From assembly GCA_036558265.1 (NCBI GenBank), contig DATBFY010000398.1, positions 1 through 19,709 on the forward strand: a DNA stretch of 19,709 nucleotides, read 5' to 3'. The DNA is from RYN-433 sp036558265. Lineage in GTDB: Bacteria > Planctomycetota > Phycisphaerae > Tepidisphaerales > Tepidisphaeraceae. The position numbers and the translations under genes are program-made. Below the pieces are notes generated by a model, which ran no database searches, was not told the origin of the DNA, and saw nothing but the letters and a program-made list of their open reading frames with translations. Positions 1 through 6,173 of the stretch are shown here, in pieces. The first letter of the stretch is position 1; every line of letters starts with the position of its first letter.

Positions 1-70
1 GTGGAGGGGGAGACGAGGAGAGGGAGAGACAAGGGACGCATCGATTCGTCGCAAGGATCCGACGCCCGGC

Positions 71-175
71 GAGGGTGGACGGCTGCGGGCTTTTGAGACG
101 GTGTAGGCCGGGGTTTGGGGTGGGAACCCCAATGGGCCGGAATTCCAACTTGGCTCCGCCGCATGGAGGCCCAGG
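71..175 (+). repeat. Diverged ~110 bp repeat, copy A (plus orientation)
   Basis: The stretch shares a block TGGACGGCTG (76-85) and, 43 bp further on, a core of about 26 bp (119-145, including CCCCAATGGGCCGGAATTC) with the reverse complement of 866-985. The core differs by a single extra A here. Weaker similarity continues past the core (ATGG..GCCCA). The two shared blocks are spaced within one base of each other in both copies, so the relationship is seen in sequence and is not a chance short match. What the element is (dispersed intergenic repeat, mobile-element end, structured RNA) cannot be told from one window. Confidence 0.6.
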
Positions 176-249
176 CGACCGGCGGGACGCGTCGCGATCA
201 CGCCGGAGGGGAAGTGTGCGCCCGCGGCATCACCCTTGTTATTGTCCGC

Positions 250-777
250 CTACGTCAGGTCCTTATTCAATAGAACGACATAATCCCGATTCGGAAACCG
301 GACCCACACTTCCTTATCCGACAAGCTCGCGAGTCCGGTCACCATCGGCGTCGCGAAGCAGTGAATAATCGGCAAGGATAAGAAAGCCGCCAATCCCGTT
401 AAAAGGGCCAGCACCGCAGCGAGTTCCATCCAACTCACCGGTTTGTGCGATCTTAGCTTGATCAAGAGGGCGGCGCTAACCACGGCCAACAGCATTCCAA
501 GGACGCAGCTTCGGATCACCAACCGCGTGCGACGCTCCCAGGCGCTACGGCATTGCGGACAAAGGAATACGGTCAATTCCACGGACAGTGAGAGCGGATG
601 AACGACCCGCGTATTCCCCTCCGACATGCATTGGCAGCATCGGTTCGGCAGATACCCTCGCTGTCGTTTGTTTTCCACGGGAATCTTGATCCAAGCGCCC
701 CGCACCCTGCGCGGCGGCCGAGCGTAGTCAAACGGCTCTCGATGCTCACCTTCAGACGCGTGACTCTTGTCCGACAT
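250..777 (-). CDS. Small zinc-ribbon, two-helix membrane protein, unknown function
   Basis: I do not recognise a family. The 175-residue protein starts with a charged, probably cytoplasmic region, then has a Cys-4 site that looks like a zinc ribbon (RCCQC, C47/C48 and C50, with CPQC, C73 and C76), followed by two hydrophobic helices at about 86-107 and 115-137 and a short C-terminal tail (EVWVRFPNRDYVVLLNKDLT). The start at 777 (MSDKSH) is chosen because the residues before it read as low-quality sequence and a weak purine-rich GGTAGAGG sits upstream; 891 is an alternative ATG in the same frame. Genes of this kind, a ribbon next to membrane helices, are common in planctomycetes and mostly uncharacterised. 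The gene is alone, with repeat copies on both sides. A TATAAT hexamer on the minus strand at 863-868 could be its promoter. Confidence 0.7.
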   Translation of the reverse strand: MSDKSHASEGEHREPFDYARPPRRVRGAWIKIPVENKRQRGYLPNRCCQCMSEGNTRVVHPLSLSVELTVFLCPQCRSAWERRTRLVIRSCVLGMLLAVVSAALLIKLRSHKPVSWMELAAVLALLTGLAAFLSLPIIHCFATPMVTGLASLSDKEVWVRFPNRDYVVLLNKDLT

Positions 778-862
778 CTTCGTTGGCGCCTCTACCGTTG
801 CTACGCCGATTTCCACGCATCGGATGGCATCTTGGATCGTGCTGCGGCGTGCGCTGGCTGAC

Positions 863-868
863 ATTATA
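863..868 (-). promoter_or_regulatory. Candidate -10 box for the zinc-ribbon membrane gene
   Basis: The minus strand reads GGTATAATGTC here, a perfect TATAAT about 85 bases upstream of the chosen start at 777. No good TTGACA-like -35 is visible at the right spacing, and the hexamer lies at the inner edge of repeat copy B. Treat as a possible promoter only. Confidence 0.35.
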
Positions 869-985
869 CCGCCCCGCGTTCTTGGGCCCATCCGGCCGAG
901 TTAAAGTTTCGAATTCCGGCCCATTGGGGTCCCACCGGTTCAGGCGTCCCGGCGCTGAAGGGGGGGCCACAGCCGTCCATCCTCC
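866..985 (-). repeat. Diverged ~110 bp repeat, copy B (minus orientation)
   Basis: Read on the minus strand this is the partner of the 71-175 element: GGATGGACGGCTG at 984-972, the 26 bp core at 936-911 (GGTGGGACCCCAATGGGCC followed by GGAATTC), then GGATGGGCCCAAG. It lies directly upstream of the 250-777 gene, while copy A lies just beyond that gene's 3' end, so the pair forms an imperfect inverted repeat around a single gene. No coding potential is convincing inside it. Confidence 0.6.
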
Positions 986-1355
986 CGGCGGCGAAGCTCG
1001 AAGGTCCACCCGGCGCGAGCAGTCCGTGATGCCTCGCGCGACCTTCGCCCTGGCGCGCTCGTGACCCACGCCGCTGGAGCATTTCGCCACACCAGGACCG
1101 CCGCACGTTCACACGCCCTCCCGGCGATATGCGCAAGCGGCGCCCGCGGCAGGACCGTCAGCCCGATGACCAACATCCGGGCACGCCCCCCCCCGCATTC
1201 CGTTTGGGTCATTAACTCATTGGTCATTCGAATTCGTTTAAGTTTTGGAGCTTGGACCTTGGAGCTTCGCCGACCCCATCACAACGCGCCGGCCGCGCGC
1301 ATTTGAATCGTGAGTGCGGGCGGGTAAGATTCGCCAAGCTCGCGCACGGCGCGAT
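986..1355. other. Gene-free stretch upstream of tRNA-Ala
   Basis: About 370 bases between repeat copy B and the tRNA. Short ORFs exist in several frames, but none has a ribosome binding site with a protein-like composition. The only structure I see is the short repetitive tract at 1207-1267. A promoter for the tRNA presumably lies here, but I cannot point to a clear -35/-10 pair. Confidence 0.5.
1207..1267. repeat. Short degenerate repeat tract (TCATT and TTGGAGCTT units)
   Basis: Three TCATT-type units occur close together (gTCATTaacTCATTggTCATTcg), and TTGGAGCTT occurs twice 14 bases apart (1245-1253 and 1259-1267). The tract is noticeably more AT-rich than its surroundings. It may be a remnant of a degenerate intergenic repeat; no function is visible. 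Confidence 0.4.
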
Positions 1356-1428
1356 GGGGCCGTAGCTCAATTGGGAGAGCACCACGTTTGCAACGTGGGG
1401 GTTACCGGTTCGAGCCCGGTCGGCTCCA
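1356..1428 (+). tRNA. tRNA-Ala (anticodon UGC)
   Basis: A complete 73-nt cloverleaf. The acceptor GGGGCCG pairs with CGGCTCC and gives the G3-U70 wobble pair that marks alanine tRNAs; the discriminator is A. The D arm is GCTC/GAGC, the anticodon stem CCACG/CGTGG encloses the loop TTTGCAA with anticodon TGC, and the T arm is ACCGG-TTCGAGC-CCGGT. The 3' CCA is not encoded (the sequence continues ATTTTCC), so CCA must be added by nucleotidyltransferase. The gene stands alone and is followed 22 bases later by a strong hairpin. Confidence 0.97.
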
Positions 1429-1450
1429 TTTTCCCCGCATCATTCGTGCG

Positions 1451-1497
1451 CACAATGACGCGGGACACGCCCGTGATGGCGCGTGTCCCGCGTTGTG
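1451..1497. terminator. Bidirectional hairpin terminator
   Basis: A perfect 12-bp GC-rich stem CGCGGGACACGC / GCGTGTCCCGCG (1459-1470 and 1481-1492) with a 10-base loop, extended by CACAA/TTGTG outside a 3-base bulge. It sits between the plus-strand tRNA and the end of the minus-strand VIT-VWA gene, the expected place for a shared terminator. The T-tracts are short (TTGTTCT on the plus strand). Confidence 0.75.
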
Positions 1498-1532
1498 TTG
1501 TTCTCATCAGACTGCTCGCGAGGGTCGTGCGC

Positions 1533-4004
1533 TCATCGCACGCTCACCAGCGTGTCGTCCAGCACCACGTCCACTTCATTACCCAGCGAGAACCACGCCG
1601 CCGCCTCGGGGTGCTGCCCGAGCAGGGCGAAGTACTCGTCGCTGTTGAACTTCACGTCGCGCTTCTTCCAGTCCGTCTTCGTGGCGGCGGTCGCGTCCGT
1701 CCACGTATTGCCGTTCTGGTAGAACGCCCGCCCGCGCACCACCCGCGCCTGCTGGGCATAGTTCGACGAGTTGGCACGATACCCGGCCATGGTCTGAGGC
1801 TGCGATGCGGCGGATTGAGACTCCGCGGCCTTCGCCGCGCGGAGGACCACGCTGCCGTTGGGGGTGGTGGACAGCGCCAGCGAACCACCGTCGGCCGCAG
1901 ACGCCGGCTTGAGCGCCGGTACTCCACCGGCGTAGCGCCCCGAACCGTCGAACCCGCCGGCCCCACCGGCCACGCCGAAGCTCCCGCCCTTGTCCAAACC
2001 CAGCCCCTGCCCGGATTGCTGGAGGTTCTCGCTGTTCTTGAGCTGATTCAGGTTCGTCGCGTTCGCGACCGCCAGGTCACCGCCGCGCAGGCGATCGTCC
2101 TTGGCCTCGGCCCGGGCGAACTCGTAAACCGTCTTGGCCGAATCGAACGCCCGGGCATCGTGCTCGAGCTCGCGCATCGTCCGCACCGCCACCGGCACGC
2201 CGCGATGCGCCTCGTCTTCCAGGATCAGGTACGCGGTATAGGGCGTGACGATCCCGTGCTGGCGCGCCAGGCGCACCACCTCGTCCTTGAGCTCGGGGGT
2301 CTCGCCGTTCTTGCGGATCTCGTCCAGCAGCCACCCCACCCGCCGCGTCGCCCACAGGCGCGGGATGAACTCGTTCCGGGTCTCGTTGTCCGCGAAGTTG
2401 ACGTCCTGCACGAACTCCTTGTGCTCGCCGTTGATCGTGCCGGCAACCTTCACCGCCGCCGCCCCCTTGCCGCTGTACTTGCCGAAGACGATCAGCATCT
2501 CGCCCTTAAAGAGGTCCGGCATCATGTTCGGATAGACCTGGCTGGTGCGAACGTCCGCGCCGGTGAACGAGACCGCCACGTTCGACAGCACCGGGTCCTT
2601 GATCTTCGTGTAGAAGTTCGACAGCTTGACCTCGATGTCCTCCGTCGGGATCACGTACTGGCTGACCGATCGCGTCGCCTCGGCCAACCGGTCCAGCAGG
2701 TGCGTGTTGAGCTCCGTCCCGATCCCGAACGAGAAGATCCGCACGCGATCCGTGTTGGCCTTGGTCACGTTGCCCAGGATGGCGTCCTCCCTGGTCTCGC
2801 CGATCGTCGGCTGGCCGTCCGTGAGGAAGATGACGACGTACGGGCGCTTGTCCTTGTCGGCGCGGGACTGCCCGAGCTTGAGCGCCTTCTGCAGCGCCTC
2901 GTCGATCGCCGTGCCCCCGATCGGCTTGAGCGACTCCACATAGGTCTGCGCCTTGGCGACGTTCTCCTTGTTGGCGGGCTTAAGCGCTTCGAAGAGATCC
3001 TCGGCCTCGGTGGAGAAGCGGATGATGTCGAAATTGTCCTTGTCGTTGAGGTTCGCCAGGCAGAACGACAGCGCCTTCTTCGCCTGGTCCATCTTCTTGC
3101 CCGCCATCGAGCCCGACGTGTCGAGCACCAGGCACACGTCCTTGGGCTGCACGTCCGCCTGCTTGGCCGTCATGCCCGGCGACGCCAGCAGCAGAAAGTA
3201 CCCGTCGTCCGGCGAGTTGCGGTAGGTCATCAGGCTGATCCCCACGTCGTTCTTCGACTCGCGCGAGAAGATCAGCTTGAAATCCGTGTCCGGCCGGACG
3301 TTGCGGTCTTCAAAACCCGCCACCGCTTTGCGATCCCCATCCCGCTTGATCTCAACGTTGTGCGTGGGGCAGTAGACGCTCTTGAGCGGCTCGGCGGTCT
3401 CCAGGTTCACCTTGACCGAGACCTCCGCAAGCGGCTTAGCCGAAAACTTCTCGGTGTTCAGCGGATACGTGTACTCGACCAGCCCCGTGTCGGACTTCAG
3501 CAGTTGCGTGTACTGGATCTTCACGCGCTTTTTCCCATTGGGCTCGATCGGGAAGATGCGGGCCCGGAACGTGTCGCGGCCGACGTACTCCAGCAGCGCC
3601 GGATCCCGATACCGCCGCACGATGTCCTCGTAGATCGCCCGCGCCTTGTCGGCGGGCAGCAGCTCCGCCTCCTGCATGTGGCCATTGATGTCCATCGAAA
3701 ACTTGTCGATGTGGGCGCCGGGGGGAAGGGGAAAGAGGTAGGTCCCCTCCAGCCGTTGTGAGTTAGGGTTGACAAACTCTTCGTCCACCGACGTCACCGC
3801 CACCTGGTCCTTGATGTCCACCGAAACGTGGTGAAACGAGACCTCCAGGGGGGCAAATGAGAAGTGCCCCGGCGGCACCGGGACGGGGGTCACCGGTTGA
3901 TGGATCACGATGAATCCATCCGCCCGTGCCAGGGCCGGGGCGATCGCCAAAAGCAGGAACATCAGGAAGGCATCGAGCGTTCTACGAAGGAGCGGCAGTC
4001 GCAT
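1533..4004 (-). CDS. Secreted VIT and von Willebrand factor A domain protein
   Basis: The 823-residue protein begins with a typical signal peptide (MRLPLLRRTLDAFLMFLLLA..., likely cleaved after ALARA at 28). A VIT (vault/inter-alpha-trypsin) domain follows at about 45-175, with recognisable EGTYLFPLPPGA and ADKARAIYEDIVRR segments. The VWA domain at about 288-460 has an intact metal-binding MIDAS site: DTSGSM (D295, S297, S299), T365 in GGTAI and D396 in LTDG. A Gly-rich linker (about 660-700) leads to a C-terminal domain ending GNEVDVVLDDTLVSVR. Such proteins are thought to bind partners on the cell surface or in the periplasm; the actual ligand is unknown. The start at 4004 is set by the signal peptide and a GAGG upstream; earlier in-frame ATGs give implausible sequence. 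It is a single gene, divergent from the DUF892 gene. Confidence 0.93.
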   Translation of the reverse strand: MRLPLLRRTLDAFLMFLLLAIAPALARADGFIVIHQPVTPVPVPPGHFSFAPLEVSFHHVSVDIKDQVAVTSVDEEFVNPNSQRLEGTYLFPLPPGAHIDKFSMDINGHMQEAELLPADKARAIYEDIVRRYRDPALLEYVGRDTFRARIFPIEPNGKKRVKIQYTQLLKSDTGLVEYTYPLNTEKFSAKPLAEVSVKVNLETAEPLKSVYCPTHNVEIKRDGDRKAVAGFEDRNVRPDTDFKLIFSRESKNDVGISLMTYRNSPDDGYFLLLASPGMTAKQADVQPKDVCLVLDTSGSMAGKKMDQAKKALSFCLANLNDKDNFDIIRFSTEAEDLFEALKPANKENVAKAQTYVESLKPIGGTAIDEALQKALKLGQSRADKDKRPYVVIFLTDGQPTIGETREDAILGNVTKANTDRVRIFSFGIGTELNTHLLDRLAEATRSVSQYVIPTEDIEVKLSNFYTKIKDPVLSNVAVSFTGADVRTSQVYPNMMPDLFKGEMLIVFGKYSGKGAAAVKVAGTINGEHKEFVQDVNFADNETRNEFIPRLWATRRVGWLLDEIRKNGETPELKDEVVRLARQHGIVTPYTAYLILEDEAHRGVPVAVRTMRELEHDARAFDSAKTVYEFARAEAKDDRLRGGDLAVANATNLNQLKNSENLQQSGQGLGLDKGGSFGVAGGAGGFDGSGRYAGGVPALKPASAADGGSLALSTTPNGSVVLRAAKAAESQSAASQPQTMAGYRANSSNYAQQARVVRGRAFYQNGNTWTDATAATKTDWKKRDVKFNSDEYFALLGQHPEAAAWFSLGNEVDVVLDDTLVSVR

Positions 4005-4278
4005 AAGTCGCCTCGCACGGTGTTGACCAAAGACCCGCTGCTTTAGAAGCGCCGACTCAGGGAAAGTTCCTGCCGGGCCTACGGCTGGGACTGATGCGGC
4101 GACGCGTCGTACCGCAGAGGCGTCGTGGTGCGGTCGATTTGTCGGCAGCTTTTGCCGGCCCGCGCGCCCACCGCTCGCTCGCGGGTGAATTGTCGAGCGA
4201 TGGCATGATCGTTGCGACCTCGGCGGCATTCAAATCGGTATCGCCAACACAAATCCCGCATGGTAGGAGGCTACTTCG

Positions 4279-4773
4279 ATGCAGATGGAAAACCTTGAAG
4301 ACCTGATGAAGGAGGACTTGAAAGACGTCCTCCACGCCGAAAACCAGATCATCAAAGCGCTGCCTAAGATGATCAAGACGGCCTGCAACCCCCAGCTTCA
4401 ACAGGCCTTTCAGAAGCACCTGGACGAGACCAGGGGACACGTCGACCGCGTCGAGCAGGTGATGGAGATCCTGGGCATGCCCGTCAAGGCCAAGGCCTGC
4501 AAGGCGATGAAGGGGATCATAGAGGAGGGCAAGGAGGTCATGAGCGAAGACGCCGAGGAAGACGTCATGGACGCCGCCCTCATCGGCGCCGCGCAAAAAG
4601 TCGAGCACTACGAGATCGCGACCTACGGCACCCTCTGCACCTACGCCGACCTCCTCGGCCTGCGCGATGCCAAGCGGTTGCTGGGACAGAACCTGGAAGA
4701 GGAGAAGAAGACCGACGCGCGGCTGACCGAACTGGCCGAAGCGGTGATCAACCTGGAGGCGGCGGAGCAGTAG
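4279..4773 (+). CDS. DUF892 (YciE/YciF family) ferritin-like protein
   Basis: A 164-residue protein, the usual length for the YciF/DUF892 family, predicted to be an all-helical ferritin-like four-helix bundle. The N-terminal LEDLMKEDLKDVLHAENQI is the family hallmark. Candidate metal ligands are E21, E50 with H54 (ETRGH), E109/H110/E112 (VEHYEIA) and the E140-E142 group near the end. E. coli YciF is a stress-induced member whose exact reaction is not established. An ideal AGGAGG lies 8 bases before the ATG. The next gene on the same strand encodes a KGG-repeat protein, matching the yciG-yciF association in enterobacteria, though here the two are 263 bases apart and so may have separate promoters. 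Confidence 0.93.
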   Translation: MQMENLEDLMKEDLKDVLHAENQIIKALPKMIKTACNPQLQQAFQKHLDETRGHVDRVEQVMEILGMPVKAKACKAMKGIIEEGKEVMSEDAEEDVMDAALIGAAQKVEHYEIATYGTLCTYADLLGLRDAKRLLGQNLEEEKKTDARLTELAEAVINLEAAEQ

Positions 4774-5036
4774 GGCGCGGCGCGCGGCAGCCGCCGGATC
4801 GAATCTGGAAGAAGACCTTGGAAGCACCCCGTTGCGACCGGAGGCGGTCGCGAGAAGGGGCAAGAGGCCGTCGCATTTTGGGAAGGCTTGGCGAAACCTG
4901 ACCGTTCTCGCACGCCGTTTGCAAGCTCAGCCGTTGGCCTCGGAACAGGGCCCGATTCGCGACGAAGCGTCGTTCTAACCCCGTCTGAGTGCGAAACAGT
5001 GTCGTACTTGGGCCCAACCATGGAAAGGAACAGGCC

Positions 5037-5279
5037 ATGAACAACAACATGACAAGCATGGGCATGAGCAGCGGAACGAGTCGCCGCGGCTTCGCGTCCA
5101 TGGACCGGGAGAAACAGCGGGCGATCGCCAGCAAGGGAGGCAAGGCCGCCCACGCCAAGGGGACCGCCCACGAGTTCACCCCCGAAGAGGCCCGCGAGGC
5201 CGGCCGCAAGGGCGGCATGGTGGTGAGCCAGAACCGTGAGCACATGGCGGCGATCGGCCGCGAGGGTGGCAAGAAGTAA
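5037..5279 (+). CDS. KGG-repeat stress protein (YciG/GsiB-like)
   Basis: A small, hydrophilic 80-residue protein with two KGG repeats (ASKGGKAAH at 31-39 and GRKGGMVVS at 56-64) and a final REGGKK. The core RGFASMDREKQRAIASKGG is typical of the stress-induced KGG family that includes E. coli YciG and resembles Bacillus GsiB. These proteins are probably largely disordered; a protective role in stress is inferred for the family and the molecular function is not known. The start at 5037 is preferred over an in-frame ATG at 4989 because AAAGGA lies 7 bases upstream and the family begins close to this methionine. It follows the DUF892 gene on the same strand. Confidence 0.9.
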   Translation: MNNNMTSMGMSSGTSRRGFASMDREKQRAIASKGGKAAHAKGTAHEFTPEEAREAGRKGGMVVSQNREHMAAIGREGGKK

Positions 5280-5403
5280 GCCGCCGGAGCATACCCCCCC
5301 GCCTGCCCGTCCCCGCGCACGCCGCAGTGCGGCGGCGGGGGATGTCGTGCGAGTCCAGTGGGTGAGTCTGCGCCATCGTTCGCGCGCGCCCCGCATATGT
5401 CAT

Positions 5404-5456
5404 AAAACAAACCGCCCGTCACGCCGATTGCGCGGCGAGACGGGCGCGTATGTTTT
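5404..5456. terminator. Bidirectional hairpin terminator
   Basis: CGCCCGTC (5413-5420) pairs with GACGGGCG (5439-5446), and an inner CGCCG/CGGCG stem continues the helix. The hairpin is flanked by AAAACA on the left and TGTTTT on the right, so each strand ends in a T-rich tract. It lies between the convergent ends of the KGG gene and the 5476-5937 gene and can serve both. Confidence 0.8.
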
Positions 5457-5475
5457 GCTCATCGACTTTGCTGGA

Positions 5476-5937
5476 TTACTGCGGGGTGTCCAGGCTTTCT
5501 CCAACCTGGTTAACCTCGCGCATTTCCGCAGGTTTGCCGTTGTTCGTCGGCGCCGCCGGAACCGGATGTTCGCTGATCCCCTCGACCTTGAAATACGCGG
5601 GCAGGAGGTTGTGCTTGCGCAGCCAGTCGTACAACACCTGCTCGATCGCCACGTCCAGGTCGTGCACCTGTTCGTCGCCCAGGCGGTGCAGGTAATTGGC
5701 GGCCGGGGCGCCGACCTCGTCGTGCGCCTGCCACGCCATCTCGCGGAGCAACGTCTTGGCATGTCCCGCGGCGTGCGGGTCGGCCTCCACCCGCCGCGCG
5801 ACGAAGACCGACTGCGGCGGATTCAGATTCATGGGGTCCCACGCGGCCTCGATCGCGGCGGACAACGCCTGGTCGCGCGCCGCAAACGAACCGGTGTAAT
5901 TCTCTCCGTTGAGCGAATAGGCGTATCGGGCGGGCAT
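5476..5937 (-). CDS. Conserved-looking hypothetical protein, 153 residues
   Basis: No function recognised. The N-terminus RYAYSLNGENYTGSFAARDQALSAAI reads like a small beta-hairpin followed by a helix. The middle is helical (HAKTLLREMAWQAHDEVGAPAANYL, then LDVAIEQVLYDWLRKHNLLPAYF), ending in a polar, Pro-rich tail from about 125 that is probably disordered. There is no signal peptide or membrane helix, so it should be cytoplasmic. The pattern of a short SLNGE strand, helical middle and WLxxHxLxPxYF resembles small conserved hypothetical proteins that I remember from bacteria and phages, but I cannot name the family. AAGGAA lies about 9 bases before the ATG, and a TATAAT on this strand lies at 5964-5969. 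It is divergent from the E2-like gene, sharing a 236-base control region. Confidence 0.8.
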   Translation of the reverse strand: MPARYAYSLNGENYTGSFAARDQALSAAIEAAWDPMNLNPPQSVFVARRVEADPHAAGHAKTLLREMAWQAHDEVGAPAANYLHRLGDEQVHDLDVAIEQVLYDWLRKHNLLPAYFKVEGISEHPVPAAPTNNGKPAEMREVNQVGESLDTPQ

Positions 5938-5963
5938 GGCGGTTCGGGTTCCTTTCCTGGGTA

Positions 5964-5969
5964 ATTATA
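5964..5969 (-). promoter_or_regulatory. Candidate -10 box for the 153-residue protein
   Basis: The minus strand reads GACTATAATTACCC, a perfect TATAAT 26 bases upstream of the ATG at 5937, which would leave a short leader holding the AAGGAA site. No convincing -35 was found at 16-18 bases. Confidence 0.4.
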
Positions 5970-6084
5970 GTCCAGAAAACCCCCGCCGGGGCCCAAAACA
6001 GGCCCATCCAGCCGTTGCGTAAGGCAGGTTTCTTTAAAGCGCGTTGGAATCCGGGCAAGAGATGAGCAACCGGCGGGGCGAGGC

Positions 6085-6092
6085 ATTATAAT
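6085..6092. promoter_or_regulatory. ATTATAAT palindrome, candidate -10 for the E2-like gene
   Basis: The sequence ATTATAAT is self-complementary and holds TATAAT on both strands. On the plus strand it lies about 80 bases upstream of the ATG at 6174. It stands out in a GC-rich setting. The -35 is not clear, so this is only a candidate. Confidence 0.35.
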
Positions 6093-6173
6093 CCCTATCG
6101 GTCGTCCGACGCCGCCGGCTTCGATGCGCGCGCCGCACGCCCCCGGGCTAAAGACACGGGAGAGCAGGCCAGT

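Noticed and set aside
75..368. Small plus-strand frame starting MDGCGLL
   Set aside because: Starts within repeat copy A and overlaps the 250-777 gene; composition is Arg/Pro/Ser-rich. A similar reading, MDGCGPP, in the other repeat copy shows that the likeness comes from the repeat.
752..1090. 112-codon minus-strand frame over repeat copy B
   Set aside because: No ribosome binding site, low-complexity composition, and it crosses the start of the zinc-ribbon membrane gene.
1314..3761. 815-codon open frame on the plus strand opposite the VIT-VWA gene
   Set aside because: It overlaps the tRNA and is rich in Arg, His, Leu and Val with no domain pattern; it is the shadow of a GC-rich gene with clear domains on the other strand.
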